From: Gaeumannomyces sp. JS-464
Lineage: Eukaryota > Ascomycota > Sordariomycetes > Magnaporthales > Magnaporthaceae
NCBI GenBank assembly: GCA_002197995.1
Contig: NGZR01000001.1
Location: 1,550,001-1,614,000, forward strand
Direction: 5' to 3'
DNA length: 64,000 bases
A program made the translations under genes and the position numbers. Every line of letters starts with the position of its first letter. Position 1 is the stretch's first letter. The notes beneath the pieces are model-generated. The model did no database searches and was not told the DNA's origin. It saw nothing but the letters and a program-made list of their open reading frames with translations. Shown here in pieces: positions 22,304 through 33,159 of the stretch.

Positions 22304-23792
22304 GCGTGGAGGGCTCCGCAGGCCCTGGCCCTCCTGGCGGATATCTTTGCTAGTCGAGGTGCCCCCGTGGCCACTCACGACATACATATACACCTTGCAC
22401 ATATCAGGGCGTATATTTCCTTGTATCTTGTCGCTTCCATCATCCATATTCTGTGCCCTTTCTCCCCTTTGCCCTTTCCTTTATCTCCTCATTTCCTTTA
22501 TGGCTTCTCCTACGAACATCCACGCTCTGCTTATCGATATTTCTTGCTATCTATGGGAAAATATGTCGTTGTGGCGTTCTTGCGAAAACAGAAAAAGAGA
22601 AGAAAAAAAGAAAAAAAAAGGAAAAACACAAAGACGGAAAATTTCAGTAGCTCGGACACCTCACACAGTCTCCTTTCCATCTTCCTCCTTTCGAATGTTC
22701 TGTCTCATTTCTTTCTCCATTACAACGAAATTTGGTAGCCTGTCCCCTTTCCTTGTTTCGCCGCTTTGACCTTTGCTTTTATTCCCGCCTTTTATTCTGT
22801 CTGTTGCTGCGCTTCTTCTGCTCGCTGCCTTCCCTTTTTGCCCGTTGTCTTACTGTTTCAATACATACTTTCACCAGGCTTTCTGCCTCGAAAAAGAAAA
22901 GAAAAGAAAAAGAAAAAAAGAAAAGAAAAAAAGAAAAAGAAAAGAAGAAAAAAAAAATCACCGAAAAAAAAGAACGAAAAAAAACCTCCCCGGAAACAAA
23001 GGACACACGATCACGATTGCTAATAGGACTTACCGTCCTCGGCTTTCTACGCATGCCAGTGGAAATACTGCTCAGCACTCACACCATATCTGCTTTTACC
23101 TATTCCTTATCTTTTTGTTCTTCGTTCGATGCTCCACACTCTTTTGCACACCCTGTTCGACACCTAGCTTCTTTCCTTTTCCCCTTCCGACACTCCTGCA
23201 CAAAAATTCCCCAATGCTGCTTGGCCCCTTCTTTCCTTAGTCCAGCCGCCTGAGCACACCACTGCTTCAAGATACATGGTTTAGCAGTCGATCCTGGCGG
23301 GTTCACTCCTTTGGTGGCAGCATTTCTCAGTGTCATTCCACGATGGGTGGATGTGGATGTGCGGATGTTATGATTTACGCGATGGGGAACACACAATGCG
23401 GCTAGGCATGTTTAGGTTATTAAACCCGGACGTCTGGTGTTCATATGCTCGGTTTTTTTTTGGACCGGATAGAGAAGGCCCGTGTAGGGCAGTCTGGAGA
23501 TTGCAATTAAAGAGTCATGCCTTTCGTCCTGTTCATGTCGACGTGAAACTTTGGAAGAGTCGCTTTAGAGATAAAAAAAAAAAAACCGAAAATTTCGCAC
23601 CAAGCTCTGGTATACCAGCCCGTGGACTCCCACCGTGACCTTTTCCCACGCAAGCCAAACCCAAACCGGAAGTTCCTCAAAAGTACTTAGGAGAATAACG
23701 CGGGAATATCGAAAGATGACCTTGGTGAGCGTGACGTACACGCTACAAGCAATCTAAACGCAAAAAGAGATGGAAGGAGAAAAAAAAACCAA
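22304..23792. other. Intergenic, with long purine tract
   Basis: Mostly pyrimidine- or purine-biased DNA between convergent genes. The Lys-rich frames here are translations of the purine tract and are not genes. Confidence 0.65.
22890..22985. repeat. Purine (A/G) tract
   Basis: About 95 bases almost entirely of A and G (AAAAGAAAAG-type), with a similar shorter tract at 22,590-22,630. Such homopurine stretches can form triplex DNA. Confidence 0.85.
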
Positions 23793-24102
23793 TTAAAGCT
23801 CGACGATGACGGGGTTGTGGACCGTGCCGGACGGAGCAGTTGGCGCAACGTGGTACTTGGAGGTGGAATGGCATGGCCTTCTGAGGGTAAGGGCGTTAGA
23901 CTTGCTCCATGGAGATAGCTCGGGTGGATTGTCGCCGTCTGTTACTCACTCTCGTTGACGAGGGCTACGCTCGCTGGATGCCAGTGCCATACTTCGGAGG
24001 CTACGAGCAGAGGTTTTCCTTGCAAGCAGTGCAAACCCAGCCGTTTGACCAATAAGCCAGATTGGAACAGCCACAGGAACAGGTACACGGTGCCGCAGCC
24101 AT
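23793..24102 (-). CDS. Candidate small Cys-rich protein, two exons
   Basis: Not obvious as an open frame because it is short and spliced. Exon 1 (24102-24005) begins MAAAPCTCSCGCSN and continues to WVCTACKENLC. Exon 2 (23880-23793) reads RPCHSTSKYHVAPTAPSG and ends PVIVEL-stop. The acceptor CCCTCAG with branch site CTAAC (about 23,895) is very good. The donor used here (TC|GTAGCC) keeps the frame and gives 61 residues with eight Cys, including C-x-C-x-C-x-C and C-x-x-C. A stronger donor, GTGAGT at about 23,951, would instead join exon 2 to a different upstream frame (MALASSERSP...). The Cys pattern suggests a metal-binding, metallothionein-like protein; this is inference. Exon 2 looks conserved in style, but I cannot name the family. 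Confidence 0.5.
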
Positions 24103-26435
24103 GATGTGGACTTGGTGGATCGAGGAGGAAACTCTCGAGTGTATCAAAATGATTAGATGAGGTATGGCGAGGACGGGATGCTGGCCTTCGCAGGATAAGA
24201 ATCCGTGAGGTAATGGAGTGCTTTAGTCGTGGTGATGAACGAGTTTGAGGGAGTAGAGGAGGACCTGAACTCGGTAGGTAGGTGACTGGGGAAGGACTTC
24301 GCTCGAGGCGTGGGGCATACTTATACTTTCTTGGTAATGTTTGTGTCTTGACTGGTGAACTCGGCTCTCCATTCCTCTCGACGGAACCTTCACACGATCA
24401 ACTACACACTGGGCTAGTCACACTTTGCGATTAAAGGACCTTGCAGAGGGATATGCATGCGACAGTCCCTGTTGGCCCAGAATATCGAGTGAACCTGGTT
24501 GGCCCGGGGAAGAGGCTGTGCTGGCCGGCTTGGCCCGGTGATTAGGAATGGATGCGGGTATATGCTCCGAGGCTGGAACGAAGAGGTTAAGCCTGGCGGG
24601 GAAACGGACGTTACTCCACGCCAAAAGCAAGGCATGCATGACATACGAGCTTGCGCGCCTCGGACAGCTCCTAGGAGGTCACACCCGCGGGCATAGGCGT
24701 GGGTGACCTCCGTCGCGTATTCGCGACTACCCGAAGCCAATTGCAACGGCTGTCGAGTCTACCGCAGAGATAGCTGGGTGGATCATCGGCGATGAGCTCT
24801 GAGCTCGTCGACCTGGAAGTGAGAAGTGATGACCGAAGGGCCGGGTAGGTGGAGAGCTAGGAAGCTTGGTTGAGGGATTGCATCATGTATAGGCCATCCG
24901 ACGGCACCCCTGAGCCTCTTGGCTCCAGGCAAGGTGTCGGACGAATGAAGCACGTAGCGGGTTGTTCAAGAAAGGGATGGGTGACCGACCTGTGGTCCCC
25001 CACGCAGGCGCATGCAGAAGACACGGGCTATGTAGCTACATGGCAAGGCGTGCAGGCAGGCCTCCGGCTGCATGAGGAAAACGGCCGAGAGGAAAAGAAG
25101 GGGCCGATTGGGTCGCGGGATGCCCCAAGCGGAAAAAAGCGGGAGAAATCAATAGGGAAGTAAATCGGTGCGAGGTGCGGGATGAGAAAGAAAGAAAAAG
25201 CAAAAAAAAAAAAAAAGAAAAGCCGTACGTGGTACTTTCACGCACCAGCTGGGGTTTTGTTGTCAAACGAGGCAGGCGGACTGCTGGCCTGCATGGACAA
25301 GACGCACGACGCAGAGCATCCGTCGCCAGCGACCCGAGGGGAGCAGCCAACCACGAGGGCGCGATACTGCTGGGATCGGGCGGAAGAGGTGCCAGGTTAC
25401 GAGGCATTGGCCGTTATCGCGCCCTTCCACCCGGGGCGGGGCCCTTTGGGGATGCGCTGAAGCAGCAGACCACGCACATGGTGGTCACGGAGTAGGACTA
25501 GGAGGGCTCTCGGCTTGCCTGGCGGATCGTTCCCCGATGTAGGGGCTGCTGGGATGGAAAGCGCGGCCTGCATGCTTAGTTTGGTTGCAGTGCAGCAAAA
25601 TCAAATTTCTCCCCGGCACCGGCGAGAAGGGGAATGAAGCGAGAGGGCACACGACGAAGGGCGCCGTCGGGATCCGGCCAGTAGGAACGAGGACGGCCGG
25701 CCACTCTGTTCCACCGACTCCGTGGCTTGCGGTCTGGAATGAAATCGGCAGATTGAAGGCGCCAGGGCCCGATGGGATGCTGCATCGGCCAGTGTCTGGG
25801 GCCGCAGCCAGCCGCTTGGATAGGGTGCGCGCGTGTCGAGCCAGCTGGCCTAGCCCCCTCATCTCAAAGGGAATGAGATGAACGGCAGATCAGAGAAGGG
25901 GTGAATCCTGGGATTTTTGAATGCAGGAGCTGGGCTTACACTCCTAAAGGCGGTTAGTTAGGCAGGGGAAGCATAGGATGGAGATATCATCGGCACAGCC
26001 GAGCTTGACACGTCATGTTGAGCGGCTTCCGCCTTGAAAGAAGAACTGAAAGCGAACGTCAAGGAGGGGCATTATGGTTCAGACAGAGACGTGTTTCTTC
26101 TAGCTTTTTTGTTGTGCACTTTCCGATTTGGGGGCCTTCGAATGCTGGCGCTTGTTTTGCGCCCGTTGCTTTGCTTTCTCCGCTTGCGTGCGGGTGGGTT
26201 TGAGCTGTGGAGTTTGAAGTCTAGCCTAAAAGGCGTTTGTGCAGTCACGTGATGCACCAGCCTCAAATAGCTCTGCGTCCATGTGGCTTATGGCCCCCCT
26301 GTGTGGGGGGAATTGACTACGTCGCAGTTCGTTCTGAGCTCTGGATATCACCACGTAGGTTGAAGCATCCATACGTCGTCCCAGAGGCGGGTCCCCACAA
26401 CCACACCCGACGCCGTTGTTCGCTTGCTGCCCATC
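24103..26435. other. Intergenic region upstream of gamma-COP
   Basis: 2.3 kb with no supported gene. It has an A14 run at 25,202-25,215 and a GGTAGGTAGGTGA motif near 24,273. The right end is the likely promoter of the COPI gene. Confidence 0.55.
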
Positions 26436-29400
26436 ATGAACTACGGCAAGAAAGACGAAGATGCCGACAACGGCCTGGTCAAGGTCGACCGGACTCAGGT
26501 CTTCCAGGAGGGTGAGCACGGCCACTGCCGCACAGAATGCCTATCCCCCGTCCACACCGCGCACAACCCGCCGCCTGCCTTAGGGGAGACGCCTGGGCGG
26601 CTCCTGGCTGCAGACACAGGCTAACATCGCGGCTCTCTCGCGCAGCCCGGCTCTTCAACAACTCGCCCATCCAGCCGCGGCAGTGCCGCATCCTTCTGAC
26701 CAAGATCGCCCTCCTCCTGTACACGGGCGAGAAGTTCCCGACCAACGAAGCCACAACCCTCTTCTTCGGCATCTCCAAGCTGTTCCAGAACAAAGATGCC
26801 AGTCTACGCCAGATGGTTCACCTTGTCATCAAGGAGCTGGCCAACTCGGCCGAGGACATCATCATGGTCACCAGCACCATCATGAAGGATACGGGCGGCA
26901 GCACCGATGTCATCTTCAGGCCCAACGCCATTCGCGCCCTCTGCCGCATTATCGATGTGGGTGCCACCCGGCCGGGCCTGGATCCTCTCTTTTGCTCCCC
27001 GGCGAGCGGCTGCTAACCACACGCCTCGGGCTGTAGGCGACGACTGTGCAATCGATCGAACGTGTTATGAAGACGGCCATCGTAGACAAGAACCCTTCAG
27101 TCGCCTCCGCCGCCCTTGTATCTTCGTACCACCTCCTGCCCATCGCCAGGGACGTCGTTAGGCGGTGGCAGAGCGAAACACAGGAGGCGGCCGCCAGCAC
27201 CAAGTCCTCGGGCGGCTTCTCGCTCGGCTTCTCGTCCTCGTCGGCCAGCCTGCCCGTCAACAACTCGACCATGACCCAGTACCACGCAATCGGCCTGCTA
27301 TACCAGATGCGCATGCACGACCGCATGGCCCTGGTCAAGATGGTGCAGCAGTTCGGCGCCCCTGGCGCGGTTAAAAACCCCGCCGCCATCGTCATGCTGG
27401 TCCGCCTGGCCGCTCAGCTTGCCGAGAGGACCAGCAGCTGCGGAAGCCCATGATGCAGCTGCTCGACGGCTGGCTGAGGCACAAGAGCGAGATGGTCAAC
27501 TTCGAGGCCGCCAAGGCCATCTGCGACATGCGCGACGTGACCGACGCCGAGGTCGCGCAGGCCGTCCACGTCCTTCAGCTCTTCCTGACATCGCCGCGCG
27601 CCGTCACCAAGTTCGCCGCTCTCCGCATTCTCCACAACTTCGCCACATTCAAGCCCCAGGCCGTCAACGTTTGCAATCCCGACATCGAGCTCCTGATCTC
27701 CAACAGCAACCGCTCCATCGCCACTTTCGCCATCACGACTCTGCTCAAGACTGGCAACGAGGCCAGCGTGGACAGGTTGATGAAGCAGATCACGGGCTTC
27801 ATGTCGGAGATCACGGACGAGTTCAAGATCACCATCGTCGAGGCTATTCGCACGCTGTGTCTCAAGTTCCCGAGCAAACAGGCCGGCATGCTGGCCTTCC
27901 TCAGCGGCATCCTCCGGGACGAGGGTGGCTACGAGTTCAAGCGCGCTGTGGTGGAGAGCATGTTTGACCTGATCAAGTTCGTGCCCGACTCCAAGGAGGA
28001 TGCGCTGGCCCACCTGTGCGAGTTCATCGAGGACTGCGAGTTCACCAAGCTTGCCGTCCGCATCCTGCACCTGCTTGGACTCGAGGGTCCCAAGACCTCG
28101 CAACCAACCAAGTACATCAGATACATCTACAACCGGGTCGTCCTTGAGAACGCCATCGTAAGGGCGGCCGCCGTCACGGCGCTTGCCAAATTTGGTGTTG
28201 GCCAGAAGGACCCCGAGGTCAAGCGCAGTGTACACGTCCTTCTCACACGCTGCCTCGACGATGTCGACGACGAGGTCCGGGACCGTGCCGCCCTGAACCT
28301 GAGGCTCATGGACGAGAGGACGAGCTGGCTGAGAAGTTTGTCAAGAACGGTGAGTCTATAGCATACCGCCCTCCCCCGACTCGATGACGAGTGGTGTTTC
28401 TAATGCCCACGTAGACAGCATGTTCTCTCTCTCGTACTTTGAGCACCAGCTGGTCATGTACGTCACATCGGACGACAAGTCGACCTTCTCGACGCCCTTC
28501 GACATCTCCAGCATCCCGGTTGTTACTAGGGAACAGGCGGACGCCGAGGACCGGACCAAGAAGCTCACGGCCACGACGCCCTCGCTCAAGCCGCCCAAGG
28601 TTGGTCCGACCAAGGCGGCCCCCACCGGGGCCGAGGCAGCCGCTTCGGCGTCGGCGGCTGCGCAAAAGTACGCCGAGGAGCTGCTGCAGATTCCCGAGAT
28701 GAAGGAGTTTGGCGGCGTGCTCAAGTCGTCGCCTGTGGTGGAGCTCACCGAGGCCGAAACCGAGTACGTCGTCAGCGTCGTCAAGCACATCTTCAAGGAG
28801 CACGTGGTTCTGCAGTTCGAGGTCAAGAACACCCTCCCGGCGACGGTGCTGGAGAACGTGTCGGTGGTGGCGACGCCTTCAGACGAGGAGGAGCTCGAGG
28901 AGCTATTCATCATCGAGGCCGAGAAGCTACCGACGGACGAGCCAGGCAAGATTTACGTGGCGTTCAAGAAGGCGTCGGGCGAGGGCTCGATGCCCATCAG
29001 CACCTTCTCCAACACGCTCAAGTTCACCACCAAGGAGATCGACCCGTCGACGAACGAGCCCGAGGAGTCTGGGTACGACGACGAGTACGAGGTGGCCGAG
29101 TTCGACCTGTCGGGCAGCGACTACGTCGTGCCGGCGTTTGCCAGCAACTTCAACCACATCTGGGAGCAGGTGGGCGCGTCGGGCGAGGAGGCCGAGGAGA
29201 CATTGAAGCTGAGCAGCATGAAGAGCATAGCAGGCAAGTTTAACCCTACATACAGGAGGGCCCCATTTTTCGCCCCTTTAATTTTCCCCACGACAGTCTA
29301 CTAACAACCGCGGGGAAACAGAGGCGACGGAGCAGCTGGCCAAGCGCTGTTCGCTACAGCCTCTGGAGGGCACGGACGTGCCCATCAACCAGACGACACA

Positions 29401-29554
29401 CACGCTCAAGCTGCTGGGCAAGACGGTGGGCGGCGGCAGGGTTGTGGCCAGTGTGCGGATGGCATACTCGTCCAAGTCGGGCGTCACGACCAAGATTGTG
29501 GTGCGCAGCGAGGAGGAAGGGGTTGCGGCGCTGGTGGTGGCATCTGTGGAGTAA
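26436..29554 (+). CDS. SEC21: Coatomer (COPI) subunit gamma
   Basis: Exons 26436-26511, 26646-26956, 27037-28349, 28415-29233 and 29322-29554; 917 residues once two single missing bases are allowed for, which is the usual size. It is the gamma subunit of the COPI vesicle coat (Golgi-to-ER and intra-Golgi retrieval). It starts MNYGKKDEDADNGLVKVDRT. An alpha-solenoid trunk follows (LLLYTGEKFPTNEATTLFFG, ASLRQMVHLVIKEL, LVMLRLAAQL-like helices), then a low-complexity hinge (about 590-630, Ala-rich) and the appendage (VELTEAETEYVVSVVKHIF, GTDVPINQTTHTLKLLGKT), ending GVAALVVASVE. Frame breaks at 27,424-27,429 and 28,314-28,319 both turn GAGGAGGAC into GAGAGGAC. In an essential gene this points to consensus error. 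Intron 4 (29,234-29,321) is a GC-AG intron with donor G|GCAAGT and a perfect TACTAAC branch site at 29,299-29,305. Introns 1-3 are GT-AG. Confidence 0.95.
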
Positions 29555-30096
29555 AGAAAAGTGCTGGATCTCTTTTTGTGTTGGAGCCTGCATGCCGCGG
29601 TCGGTGGTCTGCCTGTCGATTTTTCTTCTCTTATACATTCAACCAGCCGGCGTTACTTTGGTTTTAGGGACGAGATGTAGACAAACCATTGACGAAACAA
29701 AGAACGCTGTAATGCGGGACTGAGGAGCGGGATTGGTGGGTGTCTGGTTTCCTCGTGTCAAAATCCCTGCCACAGTTGCCCAAGCAGGGCGCGGGATGTG
29801 CCGGCGGTAGTCGACGACACGTGGAGCCAGAGCCTGCGGGTGCTCACTCACTCGTGGCCGGCGGCATTGGATTTGAGCGTCGGCTGGGTAGGATTAGAAA
29901 CGGGGCATGTTGGGGATGGGGACAGGGTGTCGAATCCTGTCTTTGAGGACACAAAACGGGCACATTCACGCAGATTTATATTAGAGTTGTTGCAGTAAAA
30001 AGGAGTGAGATGATTATGCTGGGTGACTTGGACCCAACCCGGTCGCGCACTCCACTCGAGCCGCTGGCCCAGAACAATCCTGTGCACAGTTGGGGC
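29555..30096. other. Convergent intergenic spacer
   Basis: Between the gamma-COP stop and the end of the minus-strand FTA2-family gene. No coding signal; probably 3' untranslated regions of both. Confidence 0.6.
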
Positions 30097-31162
30097 CTAG
30101 GCTTGAAGACCTTTGGCGTTTCCGTATACATGGCGATCCTTGCATTTGCCGTGGCCAAGCGGGAAAACAATGTCGGACAGGTCGATGAGGACGCCGCTTT
30201 TCCAGCTGTCCAAGATGGTGGAATCGAGGAACTCGAACCCGACAAGGGCCAGGAAGCCCATGGACGCCTGTATCTCATCCCGGTCGACGGGCTCATGCTC
30301 GTCGGTCTTTTGTTCCGGGATGTACTCGTACACGAGCGCAGAGTGTTCCTCCGCCGGGTCCGGCCCCAGCGCGCGCTGCCATTTTCCGACCTTGACGCCC
30401 CTGGGCGCGACGTCGTGGCGCGCCGGGTGGCGAAAATATCCGCCGCTGGTTTTCAACCAACCGAAGCATTTCCTCGTCCTGCGCATCGCGTCAAGCGTGA
30501 CGACGGCGTTGGTGGTTTCGGCGTCGGCTTTTATTCGCGGCTTTTGGCGGGCCCCTTGGGGAAAGGCGTAGAGGTTCTCGACGGCGTCGGCGCGGGTTTC
30601 GAGATGGCCACGCAGGTGGATCGACCGCCCGTCCTCGAGGTCGTTCAGCGACGCTTCCACCATCTAGAGGACGGCGTTGTTTTGGAACTCGCGCTGGGTG
30701 GACCACGTCATGGAGCCGCCAGGGGGCTTGGCGTCCCAGAACTGTGCCGTGGTGCAAAAAGAAAAACCATCCAAAGGTGAGCTTTTAGACGCACAGCGGA
30801 TGCGGAATTTTCGCGGGCTAAAAGGCTCCTTACCAGCTTCAGCACAAAAGGCCCCTGATCACCGAACGAAACCTTCCAGCACCAGCCGTCGTATCCGCCG
30901 CCCAAATGTTGCTGGCAGCGGATGTCCTTCAGGTCGGACAGGCATTTGCGGAGCAGGGGCTTTCTCAGGTCGGCCCACGAGTAGCGAGTGGTCCGACCAG
31001 TGGCTCTTCGGTGGTAAACGGAATCCTCTTTGGCCTCATCAAGGCCTTCTCCCACGCAACAGCCTTTTCGCGACGAACTTGTCGGCGACGAGCGTGATCG
31101 CACTGGGTTTGTTCCCACCCACCCAGTTTCTCCCTCTCGGGATGGTTTTGGCTCGTCATCAT
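30097..31162 (-). pseudogene. FTA2-domain (Sim4 subunit-like) family gene with premature stop
   Basis: Exon A (minus, down to 30,834) encodes WADLRKPLLRKCLSDLKDIR and GDGWCWKV-type text (read GGGYDGWCWKVSFGDQGPF). The intron is 30,742-30,833 (GTAAGG...GCACAG), and exon B from 30,741 reads FWDAKPPGGSMTWSTQREFQ...AVL, then TAG (30,666-30,664), then MVEASLNDLEDGRS and on to WKSGVLIDLSDIVFPLG near the end at 30,097. From memory this is the fungal family annotated with the kinetochore Sim4 subunit FTA2 domain, a kinase-like fold expanded in many ascomycetes; a kinetochore role for this copy is not implied. Relatives have Leu-Gln-Met at the stop position, so CAG has become TAG, a CpA-to-TpA change as RIP makes. 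The first exon's start is unresolved: the ATG at 31,162 (MTSQNHPEREKLGGWEQ) is in another frame, so a frameshift or missing intron is likely. Confidence 0.7.
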
Positions 31163-31330
31163 AGGATGCTACTCCCGCGACGCTCGCGACGCGATGGTGG
31201 CTTCTGGTCCGACGGCTGTTGGAAAAGGGTAAGAATCACAAAAGTACTAGTGACGCTGAATTGGAAGCTTTCGGGCCTCGTCCCAAAAAAAAAAAAAAAA
31301 AAAAAACGCAAAAGAACCACCGTTACTAGG
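31163..31330. other. Border between gene space and AT-rich repeat block
   Basis: It includes an A22 run at 31,285-31,306. To the left, base composition is GC-rich; within about 50 bases to the right the first LTR sequence begins at 31,331. Confidence 0.7.
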
Positions 31331-31461
31331 TGTTACAACCAGGGGTTCTGCTCCTAAGGTAGGGCGCTCAAGGGTGGCCTCGGACAGTAGCGCTAACTGG
31401 TAACACGGGGGCGAGATAACAAATGGGTAGAAAACAACGTTTAATTGCTTGCCCTAGGGGA
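31331..31461 (-). mobile_element. Un-mutated terminal part of a family 1 LTR
   Basis: It begins TGTTACAACCAGGGG and aligns by eye with the outer end of the minus-strand family 1 LTR at 34,549 (TGTTACAATTAAAGG), down to TTTAATTGCTTGCCCTAGG. Nearly all differences are C/T or G/A, the un-mutated state being here. The homology breaks at 31,461. Confidence 0.6.
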
Positions 31462-32640
31462 TGAGAGTGAGTGAGTGAGTATATTTAACGTCGGTAAGTC
31501 GGGATCTACCAATCCCTGCCTCCCAAGGGGCATACGACGTGCTAGCGCTACCTAAGCTAAACATTAGGCTACATGTTGCTATCCGGCGGCTAGCAGAATT
31601 AAACCCGAAGGCACACGGAGGTCGGGCCGCATTCCGGCGCTCCTTGTTGGTAAGCGGGCAATCGTTAATAGGGCGTATAAAACGCCAAGGCGTTAAAAGC
31701 GCTGCGGGTGGTACTAATGCGGTCGGCCGGCAAAGTGCCGGAAAAGGGGCGAGGCTAAGCGGGGGGTCCTTAGGACCACCCCTGGGTCCGGCCAAAAGAA
31801 AGAAAAGTTCGAGGGCTAAAGGGCCTAGTTCCAACCCGGTATGCTCCTTGTATGTCGCGTATCGAACGATAAGCTGCGCGGTTTGCTAACGTGGTGCGGG
31901 TCCCGGAGGCCGTTACGGTCACGCTGGCAAACAGAGCCGCGCGAAAACTTTGCGCGTAAAATGCCACCTATACATACGTATAGCCCGGCGTGGTAATAAA
32001 TAAGGGCGCGTGCAATTAAGCAAATTTTGCGCGTGCGTGCTTAAGCAGGTGTCTAAGCAGGCTAATCTTACGCCGTGCGTATCGTTAAATGCGGTCGATT
32101 AAAGAGAAGTCGCGAGTATAGTGGATAGGGCGGCGGCCGGTGCCGTGGTGCAACGGCGGCCGTGGTTGGCGGGGGACGGCGGCGGCCGGGCCGGCTTTTC
32201 GTCCAAAGTAGCTAACTGCTTGCCGGCCAGCAGTCTTTTCGTGCGTTCGAAATCGCTTCGGCTCGTCCGGTGCGGCGAAAGCGATAAGGAAGTTAAAAGG
32301 CGGTCAACCTGGTAATGCGAGGAGGTTAAAGCAATCCGATTATCAAAGGTTTCAGCACGCGCTTCGCGCGCGCCCTGGGCGATAGGGTGCAGGCCTTCCT
32401 TTTAATTGGCAATAGGCACCCCTATACCGTTGCCAACCATTTTCTGCTTTTTTGGCCCAGTTGCGTTGCCGGCGTCGGTATTAAAAGGAGTTGAAAAACG
32501 CGAGCGAAATAAGCTAAATGGTTTGTTAGTGCTTTAATAGTACTTTGGCCATTTTTAATAAGCTACACATTAAAAATAACCAGCTTTTTTAACGGCTATT
32601 AACAGTGGGTTTAATAGGAAAAGTTTTTAAAAAGAAGGTG
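31462..32640. other. Lightly mutated repeat-border DNA, unclassified
   Basis: 1.18 kb of mixed GC and AT composition, with no convincing reading frame and GC-rich patches (for example 32,120-32,200). It is bracketed by GCTTGCCCTAGGGGATG (31,445-31,461) and GCTTGCTTTAAAAGATG (about 32,641-32,657), which differ only by transitions, so it may be an insertion into the LTR that starts at 31,331. Confidence 0.4.
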
Positions 32641-33159
32641 CTTGCTTTAAAAGATGTTTAAAAGTTAATTTAGGTTAATTAATGCCGAAGCTTTAATTAA
32701 AAGCTATTTAATATCAGGAAATCCTTTTTATATATATTAATTCGTTTGTTACGTAAATCGGTGCTATATTTGTTGCATCGTATAGCAAATATATTACTTT
32801 AAAAGTTTAAATGTTATGTTTATTATATCGTATAATAAATACATTATTTTAATATTACGAAATTTTTAATTAAGTTAAATGCGATGTAAAAGCTTTTTTT
32901 TAAATCGCTTTTTTTTAACGGTTTGTTATTAAGCTTTTTTACATTTTGTTTTAATTGTAATATTAGGTTTTTTTTATAATTAAGCTTTTTTTAGCTTCGT
33001 TTTTCCGTTTATTCCCGTTTTTTATTAAAAATAAGTATTTTCCTTTTTTATTACTTTTTATCCTTTTTTATTAAGGAAATGTTTAGTTAAATGTAAAAAC
33101 AACGTTCGATTATTACTTAATCGATTATTCGTTATAATAACCTTTTTTGTTTTAATTAA
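32641..33159 (-). mobile_element. Degraded family 1 LTR and 3' end, minus strand
   Basis: TTTAGGTTAATTAATGCCGAAG and the following TATATATTAATT match the middle of family 1 LTRs in reverse orientation. The text after about 32,980 resembles the 3' end of the internal region. Strong AT bias; no open frame. Confidence 0.5.

Noticed and set aside
22732..23253. Lys-rich open frames
   Set aside because: Translations of the A/G tract; no plausible protein.
27414..28235. 273-codon minus frame opposite gamma-COP
   Set aside because: Mirror of a conserved coding exon; composition Leu/Gly/Asp as expected from antisense.
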